DNA from: JAAFIP01 sp031367325
GTDB taxonomy: Bacteria; Pseudomonadota; Gammaproteobacteria; Burkholderiales; Burkholderiaceae_C
Length of the DNA stretch: 64,000 nt
Direction of reading: 5' to 3'
NCBI GenBank assembly: GCA_031367325.1
Contig: JANLPQ010000027.1
Span: 1-64,000, forward strand
The translations under genes were made by a program, and so were the position numbers. The notes beneath the pieces were generated by a model that saw only the letters and a list, made by a program, of their open reading frames with translations, ran no database searches and was not told the origin of the DNA. Of this stretch, positions 8,571 to 17,047 are shown piece by piece (positions within the stretch are counted from its first letter, which is position 1; each line of letters begins with the position of its first letter).

Positions 8571-9208
8571 TACGAAGGTTGAAATGGATACGTAAAAGAA
8601 ACCTGTATTTGGCAGAGCAGGCGCCAACGACACCGCCCAATCCATCGAATGCGAAGCGGGGCAGGGGCTAGCCCGAACAAACTGAGCCGCCTTTCAGGCT
8701 ATGCCGTGCAAATTAATCGCCAGGCGAGAAAAAATCGTTGGTTTGGACACGGGTGAATTGATCGAACAGTACAACTACTTCAGCAGCCGATGCGGTCGAG
8801 TCGGTGGCCGAGCCATGTTGTGTGGTGAATACACAACTGGGCGCGCCACAGACCGGCGGCTTCGAAGATCGTCTAGTGCATGGGTATCACACAGCCTCAC
8901 CACTACCCGTGCCTGTGGCCCCTCTTGGTTAACAGGCTCGGTACACACAAACGATTACGGTACTTATGCAAGCCCGAACATATTTACCCGGTCAATGCTT
9001 CGTTTATCTTTCGGAGAAAACGGTCCAGTCGAACTGAGCCACATCTGTCCAACACCCTAATGCACAAATCTTAGCTGTAGGCCAGAGGGTACTATTGTAA
9101 TTTCTACTGTCTCACAATAGCGCGGATTTATGTAGGACCCACCGTATAAATGTCTGTGCAAATCTTGCGACTCAACTCGCGCTCTCGGCTGCAGTGGGAT
9201 TGAGGATG
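8571..9208. other. Gap with no recognisable gene
   Basis: About 640 bases between the hlyD relic and the lipoprotein gene on the minus strand. A 119-codon plus-strand frame exists (8701-9060), but its protein is low in structure, has no ribosome-binding site and no recognisable motif. The stretch is best read as decayed sequence of the duplicated secretion locus. No RNA gene or terminator is evident. Confidence 0.5.
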
Positions 9209-10435
9209 TTACTTGGCTGCCCGCTGCAACTTTTGCGCAATGCTGGGGGTTGCGTTGTATAAACGCTTGCGAAGTGACTCTGAGTAGTAATCTTCTTCTA
9301 TCTGTCCAATAAAATCGTCAGCCCAAGTAGTTCGATCAAACCACATATGAGCTTTTGCATTATCAAGCTTGAATTCTGGCCAACTCGAGTACAAGTGGTG
9401 AAAAAATTCATGCTGAACCCATTCCGGTATATACATCCGGCGCTCCACCTCAGTGCGAACACCTCCCCCTTGTTCATCACCTTTCTTCTTTTTGAATAGC
9501 CAATCATCATCGATGATAAATAATGGTTTCTGATCAAATGAGCCCATTCCACCGCCTAATTCTTCCATATTTTTATCATAGTCGGTGGGGTAAATCATCC
9601 AGAACATGTCTGATTTTTCTATCACGCCAGGGGGTAATTGCGTGATCGGCGTTTGAGCATTAAAAATACGCTTATTGATTTGAATACAAGAATTGATTTT
9701 ATAAAAATTCAACTCTAAACGCAGCTCGCCTTTACTAATGGCTAGTATGTAACTTTGAAATAATCGTAGCGATTGACGCACTACTTTGTAGTCGTCTGCT
9801 TCTATTTCAGGGCTTAAACGCTCGTTCTTAAATGTTGCGCCTGATAAGAGAACAATATCAGAGCAAACTGGCATGACAATAGCCATCTGAATGGGCGTGG
9901 TGCCCGGCAAAGGGTTTTTGGTGCCAAAGTTAGTGATATCGTCCAGCATGCGCAGGTGGGCATAGGCCCCAGGTTCGCCAAGATGGGGCATCGGTTTTTT
10001 GTTTCGCGCCGAGAAATAATTTCTCGACCAAATGTCTCGGCTAGATTCAGTATTGTTCATAAGCGGGTATTTCGCAATCAAAGCATCCACGATCGTACGC
10101 GCGGCTTTGTAGTCTTTCGCAAACACCTTGTCTTCAGCTTCGAGCAATTTTGTAATTAATTCAACATACATCGGTGTAAAGGTTTCCTTTGCACCATAGA
10201 GGCCCCAAAACTTTTCAAGCGCTGCCGCAGTGGTTGGCACCGGATCAGGAGCTGAAGCTGTATTGGGCGTGATCAGCGTGGGGTTAGGTGTTTGCTCCGG
10301 ATTGGTTTGCGACACGACATCGGTTTTGTCGCTGTTACCACCGCAGCTAAGCAAGCTAGTTATCAAAGCTGCGGCCAATGCCTTGTTTATTGCACCCAGC
10401 ATAAATCTATGTTTCAAGTTGACAATTTTTAACAT
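9209..10435 (-). CDS. Putative zinc-metallopeptidase lipoprotein, HEFFH family, copy 1
   Basis: Unrecognised 408-residue protein with a lipoprotein signal (hydrophobic ALAAALITSLLS followed by Cys near residue 31, then Gly-Gly), a Pro/Thr-rich linker, and a folded domain. The motif WVQHEFFHHLY near residue 341 contains HExxH, the zinc-binding signature of zincin peptidases, followed by conserved Trp, Asp and an EDYYSE segment. Two close relatives lie at 36270-37505 and 37871-39115, all sharing LGEPG-Y-HLRMLD, RQSLRLFQSYILAIS and the HEFFH block, so the motif is conserved rather than accidental. The ATG follows a CAGGAAAC ribosome-binding site also found before its relative at 36270-37505. It is inserted in the middle of the decayed RTX duplicate. 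Peptidase activity is inference. Confidence 0.75.
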   Translation of the reverse strand: MLKIVNLKHRFMLGAINKALAAALITSLLSCGGNSDKTDVVSQTNPEQTPNPTLITPNTASAPDPVPTTAAALEKFWGLYGAKETFTPMYVELITKLLEAEDKVFAKDYKAARTIVDALIAKYPLMNNTESSRDIWSRNYFSARNKKPMPHLGEPGAYAHLRMLDDITNFGTKNPLPGTTPIQMAIVMPVCSDIVLLSGATFKNERLSPEIEADDYKVVRQSLRLFQSYILAISKGELRLELNFYKINSCIQINKRIFNAQTPITQLPPGVIEKSDMFWMIYPTDYDKNMEELGGGMGSFDQKPLFIIDDDWLFKKKKGDEQGGGVRTEVERRMYIPEWVQHEFFHHLYSSWPEFKLDNAKAHMWFDRTTWADDFIGQIEEDYYSESLRKRLYNATPSIAQKLQRAAK

Positions 10436-10824
10436 GTTGATGTTTCCTGCACCGATATAACTGAGTGCAATTTTGCATTAACTTTTTAAGTATTAGTTAA
10501 TTGGCATTAACATGAAACAATAAAATTGTATCAATATGCTATTCATACGGCAACATCTGCGCACAATCCTCGTTTTGAAGTTCCGTATAACATGAAGAAT
10601 TAATGAACTGTGAAATGTAGGCCTGCAGTTTTCGAGCAGGCGCTTGTCCATTCAAAGCCATGTGGGATCTGAGCCGTTGCGCCCATCACACCACACCACA
10701 CCACACCACACTAGACTGGCCGCCTCTCAAAACAAGCCCATGGTCAAAGACCCTAGCAGTCTAGCTGGTCATCCGCAGCACGGGTGCAAGGCAGCAGATA
10801 TGCGCGCTGCTGCCAGCAGCGACT
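10436..10824. other. Gap upstream of lipoprotein gene and RTX relic
   Basis: About 390 bases without a supported gene. The part next to the lipoprotein gene is A+T-rich and should hold its promoter, but no convincing -35/-10 pair stands out. It contains a five-fold CACAC tandem repeat at 10687-10711. The last 70 bases may be the decayed upstream part of the RTX relic. Confidence 0.4.
10687..10711. repeat. Tandem CACAC repeat, five units
   Basis: Five perfect head-to-tail copies of the pentamer CACAC between the lipoprotein gene and the RTX relic. No coding frame is affected. Such short arrays are prone to slippage, but no functional link is visible. Confidence 0.85.
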
Positions 10825-11471
10825 TTGTCTGATAGCTCAGATCTGCCTAGCTTGCTTGTTTTTGACGTTGCAACTGGCAGCTTTACTGGAACCGCAGTTG
10901 AGGGCACTACCAGTGCGCTGGTACGGGCTACCGACAGCCAAGGTTTGAATGCGACAGACGTGTTTGACCTCGTGGTGAATGCACCAGAACAGAGCCCAGT
11001 TGACACCGGCACCACCGAGACGCCGGCAGGCAATGTGGTAGACGATACTTCGGGTACCGATACACCAGGTACTGAAACTGCAGCTACTGACACTCCACGC
11101 GCTGATAACGACTCGATTATCGACACTGATGCGGTCACTGGCAACGAAGATACCACTGCTGGTAACGCCGAGATAGCTGAGTTTGAGGCTGTTGCGGCAG
11201 ACAACCTACGGTGGTTTACCCCAATGGGTAACAGCCTAGAGGTCAGCACTGTTGGCACTGACGAGAAGCTTGCAACTAACGATTGGTATTTGGACAATCC
11301 GTACTTAGCAGAGCAGTTCAAGATGGGCAACAGCAAAACCTTGCTGGACAGCCAGGCACAAAATTTGGTCAGTGTCACGGCTGGGTTTATGCCGCCAGCG
11401 CAGGGGTAACTACCTTGCCTGCTAACTACGCCGCCGCGCTGCGACCGGCGCTGGCTGCTAGCTGGGTTTAA
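10825..11471 (+). pseudogene. Frameshifted C-terminal remnant of a second RTX protein
   Basis: The frame reads a cadherin/dystroglycan-like Ig repeat (LPSLLVFDVATGSFTGTA, then DVFDLVVN), a Thr/Asp-rich linker, and then the same C-terminal secretion domain as the intact RTX protein (SKTLLDSQAQNLVSVTAGF compared with GKTLLDSQVQNLVSAMAGF). The original frame stops at 11409 because one base is missing in the Gly codons at about 11396-11404; the shifted frame restores GVTTLPANYAAALRPALAA and ends at the TAA equivalent to the intact gene. The N-terminal part, including the nonapeptide repeats, is missing. The upstream domain differs from the intact RTX protein, so the second copy was a diverged paralogue or chimera. 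Confidence 0.85.
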
Positions 11472-11528
11472 CGGAAGGCTATGTATTTGCCAGCCACCTG
11501 TGCTGTGTGCTAGTGGTTGAAAGCGCTG

Positions 11529-12227
11529 TTAGCCAGCTTTTTTATCGCGTGCTTTTTGCATTGCAGCCTGCACCCAGCTGAGCTTTTTGTCTAGCAGCGC
11601 AGCGTCGGTAATTAGACTGTGGGCAGGCAGGTCGGCTAGTTTATCTTGCAGGGCCTTGGTGCGCTTTTGTGCGTTGCGTTTTTGAGCGTGCTGCTGCCGT
11701 TGCAGATGACGTTCGTAGGCTTGCAGTGCTGCGTTAGCGTCGGCGGGTGTCCATGCTTGCCAGCCAGTGTGGTCGGGCGTGGCAATTTCTAGCTCTATGC
11801 AGTCTACCGGGCAGGCGGGAATGCACAGCTCGCAGCCGGTGCAGTCGGCTTCGACGATGGTGTGCATGGCTTTGTTAGTGCCGATGATGGCGTCTACTGG
11901 GCAGGCTTTGATGCACAGGGTGCAGCCTATGCACCAGGCCTCGTCAATGAAGGCCACAGTGCGTTCCTGCTCTTGGCCAAAGGCGGGGTTGATGGGCGAG
12001 ACAGCTTGCCCTGTGAGCGCTGCCAAGCGCGCTACGCCTTCAGCACCGCCTGGTGGGCACTGATTAATGGGCGCGGCCTCGTGCGCCATGGCGTGGGCGT
12101 AGCCAGCGCAGTCGGGGTAGCCGCAGCGCTGGCACTGGGTTTGGGGCAACTGTGCGTGCAGGCGCAGTGCCGCTGGGCTGAGCGCTGCGACTGGGGTGGC
12201 AACTAGGGGGGCTTCGGCATCTTTCAT
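11529..12227 (-). CDS. rnfB: RnfB-type electron-transfer ferredoxin
   Basis: Iron-sulfur protein of 232 residues. The N-terminal part has the Fe-S domain motif CQRCGYPDCAGYA near residues 32-44. Two classical 4Fe-4S motifs follow, CIGCTLCIKACPVD near 98-111 and CTGCELCIPACPVD near 128-141. A charged, helical C-terminus completes it. There is no N-terminal membrane anchor, unlike gammaproteobacterial RnfB, and no other rnf genes are nearby, so it is the short free-standing form common in betaproteobacteria; its electron partner is unknown. The gene is convergent with the RTX relic, and a decayed copy of its 3' end lies at 8156-8390. Confidence 0.88.
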   Translation of the reverse strand: MKDAEAPLVATPVAALSPAALRLHAQLPQTQCQRCGYPDCAGYAHAMAHEAAPINQCPPGGAEGVARLAALTGQAVSPINPAFGQEQERTVAFIDEAWCIGCTLCIKACPVDAIIGTNKAMHTIVEADCTGCELCIPACPVDCIELEIATPDHTGWQAWTPADANAALQAYERHLQRQQHAQKRNAQKRTKALQDKLADLPAHSLITDAALLDKKLSWVQAAMQKARDKKAG

Positions 12228-12315
12228 GGGTTATGAGGCCTTCGACAAGAACCAGCCGATCGGAGATGATGGCCAAGCTGAACGGGTGTAGTCGTTAAGT
12301 TGATGCCGTGCAGAT

Positions 12316-13782
12316 CTACGCGGCGCTTGCTTTGCGCTTGGCTGCCACGGGTTTAGCTGACACAGCTTTCTTGACGGGCGTTGTTTTAGCTGGCACCGAC
12401 TTGGTGGATGCTTTAGCCACAGCCTTAGATTTAGCAGAGGCTACTATTTTTTTAATAGCTGCTTGAGCAGGTATTACGGCCTCGACAGGCTTATTTGCCT
12501 TAGATTTTGTAGCCTGCGCCGCATGCGCCTTGGCAATAAAGTCGCGCACTACCGGGTAGGTAATATCGCGCCAGCGGCGGCCGCTGAAGATGCCGTAGTG
12601 GCCTGCGCCGGGTACTTCAAAGTGCTGTTGCCGGGCCTTGGGCACGCCGCTGCACAGGCTGTGGGCAGCTTCGGTTTGGCCGCTGCCGCTAATGTCGTCT
12701 AGCTCGCCTTCTACGGTTAAAACAGATGATGTGGTGATGTCTTGTGGGCGCACGCGCTCGGCTTTGCCAGCGACTGATTGCACGTCCCAGGTGCCTTCCA
12801 CCAGCTTGAATTTTTGAAACACGGTCTCTATGGTGTCCAGGTAATAGTCGGCGTCCATGTCTAGCACGGCGTTGTATTCGTCGTAGAAGGCGCGGTGCGC
12901 GTCGGCGCTGGCGTCGTCGCCTTTCACCAGGTCTTTAAAAAAGTCAAAGTGGCTCTTGGCATGGTTTTGCGGGTTCATGGCGACAAAGCCGCTATGCTGC
13001 AAAAAGCCGGGGTACACGCGGCGGCCTGCACCAGCAAAGCTGGCGGGCACTTTGTAGATGACGTTGTTTTCAAACCAGCTAAACGGTTTGGTGGTAGCCA
13101 GGTTGTTCACCGAGGTGGGCGACTTGCGGGCATCAATGGGGCCACCCATCATGGTCATGCTCAATGGTGTGGCCTCGCCGCGGCTGGCCATCAGGCTGAC
13201 CGCTGCCAGCACGGGCACGGTAGGCTGGCACACGCTCACCACATGGCAGTTACCGTAAATGCCCTGCAGGTGGCGAATAAATTCTTGCACGTAGTTCACA
13301 TAGTCGTCCAGGCCAAACTTGCCTTCGCTCATGGGCACGGTGCGCGCGTTTTTCCAGTCGGTGATGTACACCTTGTGGTCTCCCAACATGGTTTTAACCG
13401 TGTCGCGCAGAAGCGTGGCGTAGTGGCCCGACAAAGGTGCCACGATCAGTACCGCGGGTTGGCCTTTTAGCTTAGACAGCGTGGCCACGTCGTCAGTAAA
13501 GCGCTTAAAACGGCGCAGCTCGCAAAAGGGTTTGTCGATTTCTATACGCTCGTGGATGGCTACGGGCGATCCGTCTACGTCGACAGTTTTGATGCCGAAC
13601 ACTGGCTTTTCGTAGTCTTTACCCAAGCGGTAGGCCAGGCCGTAGCCGGCGGCTAGGCGCTGAGCGTAGGGCAGCTTGCCAAACGGGTTGGTAGAGTTGC
13701 TAAACAGTTTGGACGCGGCTTGCGCAAATTCGGTAAACGGCTCAATTAGTGAGCGCTGGGTTTCATAGACTTGGTACAGCAT
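12316..13782 (-). CDS. phaZ: Intracellular polyhydroxybutyrate depolymerase
   Basis: Cytoplasmic granule-associated enzyme that hydrolyses native poly(3-hydroxybutyrate) to release carbon stores. The 488-residue protein has the alpha/beta-hydrolase core of the PhaZ1 type with a cysteine nucleophile in VSVCQPT (Cys about 185), a later Asp in VEGELDDI and His in GAGHYGIF. The C-terminal 75 residues are a Lys/Ala/Pro/Val-rich tail resembling histone- or PhaF-like DNA- or granule-binding tails. The beginning of this tail (AVIPAQAAIKKIV) is encoded by a copy of the dispersed repeat at 12455-12470, so a mobile repeat may have extended the protein. The 240 bases upstream separate it from divergent mgsA. 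Confidence 0.92.
   Translation of the reverse strand: MLYQVYETQRSLIEPFTEFAQAASKLFSNSTNPFGKLPYAQRLAAGYGLAYRLGKDYEKPVFGIKTVDVDGSPVAIHERIEIDKPFCELRRFKRFTDDVATLSKLKGQPAVLIVAPLSGHYATLLRDTVKTMLGDHKVYITDWKNARTVPMSEGKFGLDDYVNYVQEFIRHLQGIYGNCHVVSVCQPTVPVLAAVSLMASRGEATPLSMTMMGGPIDARKSPTSVNNLATTKPFSWFENNVIYKVPASFAGAGRRVYPGFLQHSGFVAMNPQNHAKSHFDFFKDLVKGDDASADAHRAFYDEYNAVLDMDADYYLDTIETVFQKFKLVEGTWDVQSVAGKAERVRPQDITTSSVLTVEGELDDISGSGQTEAAHSLCSGVPKARQQHFEVPGAGHYGIFSGRRWRDITYPVVRDFIAKAHAAQATKSKANKPVEAVIPAQAAIKKIVASAKSKAVAKASTKSVPAKTTPVKKAVSAKPVAAKRKASAA
12455..12470 (+). repeat. Dispersed repeat core inside phaZ
   Basis: ATAGCTGCTTGAGCAG followed by GTATTACGGCCT, identical over about 28 bases to the reverse complement of the intergenic copy at 28649-28676. 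It lies in frame near the phaZ 3' end and encodes part of the tail without breaking the frame. Confidence 0.85.
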
Positions 13783-14022
13783 GCGTGGCCTTTTTTCTAT
13801 GCAGCAACTAAATGATCGCTAGCGACAAGATAGTCACTAGCCGTTGGCTTAAGTTTGTTGCATTGCAGCATTGTACGGACTCACAAGCTATTTGTGGCTT
13901 ACAAAGGGTGGTGATTAGGCTGAAAATAGGGTGCTTACCCTAGCAAGGTGTGCATTTAGCACTCAAAACCTAGCCTAACTGTGTATACGCTGCCTATGCA
14001 ACGGCGCAGGTATGATCAAAAC

Positions 14023-14427
14023 ATGACCGCATTAGCCCCCCAACTGCGCTTGGCACTGATAGCCCACGACGGCAAAAAGCCGGATATTTTGATTTTGGCT
14101 ACTGACTTTAAGCCCTTTTTAGCCACCTGCAAGCTGTGCGCTACAGGCACTACGGGTAAACGCATCACTGAGGCTACAGGTTTAAAAGTAGAGCGGTTTT
14201 TATCAGGCCCCATGGGTGGCGATCTGCAAATAGGTGCGCGCCTGGCCAGCGGCAAGATAGACGCAGTGATCTTTTTGCGCGACCCGATGACCCCGCAGCC
14301 GCACGAGCCCGACATCAACGCCCTGGTACGTGCCTGCGACGTGCACAACGTGCCGTGCGCCACCAATGTAGCGTCGGCACAGCTGCTGCTGCAGTCGTTG
14401 ATGGTGGTGAGTGCCAGTTTGTTGTAG
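14023..14427 (+). CDS. mgsA: Methylglyoxal synthase
   Basis: Cytoplasmic enzyme converting dihydroxyacetone phosphate to methylglyoxal and phosphate, a bypass of lower glycolysis under phosphate limitation. The family pattern is complete: LIAHDGKK at the N-terminus, CATGTTGK phosphate-binding loop, LSGPMGGD with the catalytic Asp, DAVIFLRDPMTPQPHEPD and the VPCATNVASA motif. ATG 14023 gives 134 residues and begins just before the conserved domain; an in-frame GTG at 13981 would add 14 residues lacking family resemblance. It is followed by a dispersed repeat and a strong bidirectional terminator. Confidence 0.93.
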   Translation: MTALAPQLRLALIAHDGKKPDILILATDFKPFLATCKLCATGTTGKRITEATGLKVERFLSGPMGGDLQIGARLASGKIDAVIFLRDPMTPQPHEPDINALVRACDVHNVPCATNVASAQLLLQSLMVVSASLL

Positions 14428-14465
14428 TGGTGGTGGTTGAACTAGCTAAGTATGCTACAAGTTAA

Positions 14466-14503
14466 ATAGCTGCTTGAGCAGAATTTACTTGGGTTAGAGG
14501 CCT
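14466..14503 (+). repeat. Dispersed repeat, long form
   Basis: ATAGCTGCTTGAGCAG (14466-14481) followed by AATTTACTTGGGTTAGAGG and CCT. The 12-base core CTGCTTGAGCAG is an inverted repeat. Immediately downstream is a terminator, the same order as at 23644-23719. Confidence 0.9.
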
Positions 14504-14513
14504 AAAAGCATTA

Positions 14514-14540
14514 AAAAAGCACGTCTGCAACGTGCTTTTT
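14514..14540. terminator. Bidirectional intrinsic terminator
   Basis: Perfect 11-bp arms AAAAAGCACGT and ACGTGCTTTTT around the loop CTGCA. The A-run and T-run allow termination of mgsA from the left and of the metalloprotease gene from the right. Confidence 0.92.
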
Positions 14541-14573
14541 ACTTCTGGCATTCAGTGCATTAGCGGTTATGCA

Positions 14574-16445
14574 TCAACGGCTGTGTGTTAACCGCTGCGT
14601 GTTCAACCCGTCTGACAAACTGAACTCATACCCACCCCCCGCTGGCACATTGGCCATGGGCAAGCTGGCTGTGCCTCCCTCTAGGTCTTGCGCCAGGGTG
14701 GAGCGTTGTGCGCCGTTGGCGTAGGTGACCGTCAGGTACGGGTAGCGGGCGCTGTCCCAAGTTAGCTTGGCCATGCCGCCTTGCTCGCTCACCTGCACCT
14801 GCGCTTTGGTGTTTTCGGCAGTACCTTTGGCGTTGTTGGCTGTGTTACCGGTTACTTTGGCTGCGCTTTGCATTAGCGTGGCACCGTCTTTCACAACGGC
14901 CATGCTGGTAACCCCGCCGGGGTGAGGAATGGTCAAGCTAAAGCGCTGCGTAGCGGGCATGTGGTCAATTTGCTTGGTGGCAAATTTATAGTCCACAGTG
15001 TTGCCCTGCACGGTGGTAATGCGCAGCGTGTAGGGGCCTTCGGTGGATACATTGGCCTCGCCCAGCATGGTTTTTAGCGGCCGCAGCTCGGCCTTGCCCG
15101 CCTCTATTTGCCCGCTGATCAGCAGTAGCTCCTGCGGTGCAGCGGCAGTGCCCGACGCACCAGTATTTTTTACCAGCTTGTCGCCCGGGGTTAAGTGCAC
15201 TTGAATTTTCCGGTAGTTGTAGTCTGAGAAAGTAGCCCCATCGCAGTAGCTCATGATGTCGTGGATGTCGGTGCGGCGCGGGTCGGTAAACGCTTTGGTG
15301 TCTTGGTTATAGCCCCAGATATAGCGGCCGGGTGCGCCCAACTGAGCGTTGGCGTAGGGGTACTGCGGGTCGGGGCGTGCCGGGTCACCGCACGGGGCAT
15401 GCGGCAGGCTGGTGTTGTGGCCCAGCTCGTGTGTCATGGTGTTGCGCACGGCCTCGGGGCTGGTGGGCACGTCAAACCCTAGCGCGGCGTTACCGGGTAT
15501 GTAGCCCAGCCCTGCCAAGCCAAATGTGCGCTTGGGCAAAAAGCCGTAGTAGTATGACTCTTTGGGCGCGCGCTCTAGCGTGTGCAGGTCGTCCAGCTCA
15601 TTGAGGATAGTGCTAAAAGCGCTTCTCCAGGCGGTCTCGCTGCCAGGCAGCGACGTGACGCCTTTGGGTACATATGGAGTGCGGGTTCGCAGCGTGACGC
15701 TAGACACTGGCATGCGGGCCTGTACGTAGCTGGCAGCGCCGGGCACTACTTGGCCTGTAACGCCGCCAATTTGCACCGGCACCGCTACCAGCTCCATGGC
15801 AATACCGCCGCCTACGCGCGGGTTGATGGTGGTGGGGCTTTGCTGGTTGTCCATAGCCACGGTCAGGCGCAGACCTGATTTGACTAGATTACCCGGCACC
15901 ACAGCAGTGTACGAATTGGTAAAGCTGGGCACCTGTGGCACTGCGGTAGGCAGGGCACCTGTAGGGGCCGTCAAGGCAATAGTTTGCAACAGCTGGCCCC
16001 TGATGGTTTCTACTCTTAAATTGCCTGTGGGCTTAGCCTCGGTGGTGTTGGTATTGGTAACGTTGACTTTGACCAGCACAGCTTTGTCTACCACCAGTAC
16101 CAGTTCGCTGTCGTTGCTGGGAAACAGCAGTGACTGGGCCAGCTCGATACTGCCTACCCGCGCTGTGGGTGCTACCACGGCTGTAGCAGTGGGCTGCGGT
16201 ATAGTGGATATGGTGGATGATGGGGTGGGTGCAGATGCAGATGTGCTGCTAGGCAAATCTGCCGTGGCTGTGGGGTCGGCTTGGGCCACGTTGGTCGTAG
16301 CTGGGATGTCTGATCCGCCGCCGCACGCTGCTAGCGCCAAGGTGGCTAAGGTGCAGACTAGGGCAGGGGCCGTAAAGCGGGGGGACATTGAGCTGGTGCA
16401 AGTGGTAATGGTTGTTTTACGCAAACGCATACGTTGTGGCGGCAT
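14574..16445 (-). CDS. Metzincin-like zinc metalloprotease lipoprotein A
   Basis: Predicted surface or outer-membrane lipoprotein of 623 residues. ATG 16445 is chosen because GAGGAG lies six bases upstream; an in-frame ATG at 16517 would add 24 residues. The signal ends in LALAACGGG (lipidated Cys). After a Thr/Ala/Pro linker comes a beta-rich domain, then HELGHNTSLPH near residues 334-344, a HExxHxxxxxH zinc site as in metzincins (Ser replaces the usual Gly), followed by PCGDP, YPYANAQLG, WGYN and the Met-turn DIMSYC. The layout resembles the M66/reprolysin-like secreted bacterial proteases. A close paralogue lies at 20689-22608. The C-terminal 180 residues hold a beta domain repeated in both proteins. 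Substrate unknown. Confidence 0.85.
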   Translation of the reverse strand: MPPQRMRLRKTTITTCTSSMSPRFTAPALVCTLATLALAACGGGSDIPATTNVAQADPTATADLPSSTSASAPTPSSTISTIPQPTATAVVAPTARVGSIELAQSLLFPSNDSELVLVVDKAVLVKVNVTNTNTTEAKPTGNLRVETIRGQLLQTIALTAPTGALPTAVPQVPSFTNSYTAVVPGNLVKSGLRLTVAMDNQQSPTTINPRVGGGIAMELVAVPVQIGGVTGQVVPGAASYVQARMPVSSVTLRTRTPYVPKGVTSLPGSETAWRSAFSTILNELDDLHTLERAPKESYYYGFLPKRTFGLAGLGYIPGNAALGFDVPTSPEAVRNTMTHELGHNTSLPHAPCGDPARPDPQYPYANAQLGAPGRYIWGYNQDTKAFTDPRRTDIHDIMSYCDGATFSDYNYRKIQVHLTPGDKLVKNTGASGTAAAPQELLLISGQIEAGKAELRPLKTMLGEANVSTEGPYTLRITTVQGNTVDYKFATKQIDHMPATQRFSLTIPHPGGVTSMAVVKDGATLMQSAAKVTGNTANNAKGTAENTKAQVQVSEQGGMAKLTWDSARYPYLTVTYANGAQRSTLAQDLEGGTASLPMANVPAGGGYEFSLSDGLNTQRLTHSR

Positions 16446-16748
16446 ATCGGGCTCCTCAATGGTTAATAAAGATTTGGTTAAAAATTGAATCAATTGATTC
16501 ACGGTTATGCTACGCAACGATAGTTCCCATGTATGTAAACCAGAACGTAAGAGACGTAAGTCGATATATGTAAAAGCATATTGCGCTGCATGCCTACAAC
16601 GGCTGGTGTTTAAACCACTGAATCTGCCGCAACCCGCCGCAACCAGCCCCGGTTGGTAAAAGATGAAAAAATGCGATCAGCTTGCCACAAGTGAAGTTGT
16701 CCGCTATGGTTGATATCCGTTAACTTTTTTAAAACATTAGGATTCAAT

Positions 16749-16964
16749 ATGACAGTAGCCAAAATTCTCGAAATCACCTCCAGCAGCAAAAAAAGCTTTG
16801 AAGATGCTATCGCTGTAGGCATAGCCCGCGCGCATGAGACTATTTCTGACATTCAAGGCGCGTGGGTGCAAGACCAGAAGGTGGTGGTCAGCAAAGGCAA
16901 AGTAACCGAATACCGCGTGACCATGAAAGTCACGTTCGTATTGGCTGCTGGTAAAAAGAAGTAA
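16749..16964 (+). CDS. Dodecin (flavin-binding dodecameric protein)
   Basis: Small 71-residue protein that in its family assembles into a 12-subunit hollow sphere and binds riboflavin or FMN. The phrases VAKILEITSSSKKSFEDAI, GIARAHETISDIQGAWV and KVTEYRVTMKVTFVL match dodecins along their length, with the Trp in GAWV in the position that stacks on the flavin. ATG 16749 follows an AGGA at eight bases; an upstream in-frame ATG at 16710 adds residues not seen in dodecins. It stands alone between two genes on the opposite strand. Confidence 0.9.
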   Translation: MTVAKILEITSSSKKSFEDAIAVGIARAHETISDIQGAWVQDQKVVVSKGKVTEYRVTMKVTFVLAAGKKK

Positions 16965-16988
16965 ACAACAAGTAAAGCTATAAATCAC

Positions 16989-17004
16989 ATAGCTGCTTGA
17001 GCAG
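16989..17004 (+). repeat. Dispersed repeat core downstream of dodecin
   Basis: ATAGCTGCTTGAGCAG followed by TATTTATGTACGCTGTAGCCT, a diverged version of the long-form extension. It sits in the convergent gap between dodecin and the sensor kinase. Confidence 0.85.
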
Positions 17005-17047
17005 TATTTATGTACGCTGTAGCCTAATATAGCGTTTTATTATTCAT

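Noticed and set aside
8701..9060. 119-codon plus-strand frame
   Set aside because: No ribosome-binding site, no recognisable motif, odd composition, and it lies in a stretch of decayed duplicate sequence.
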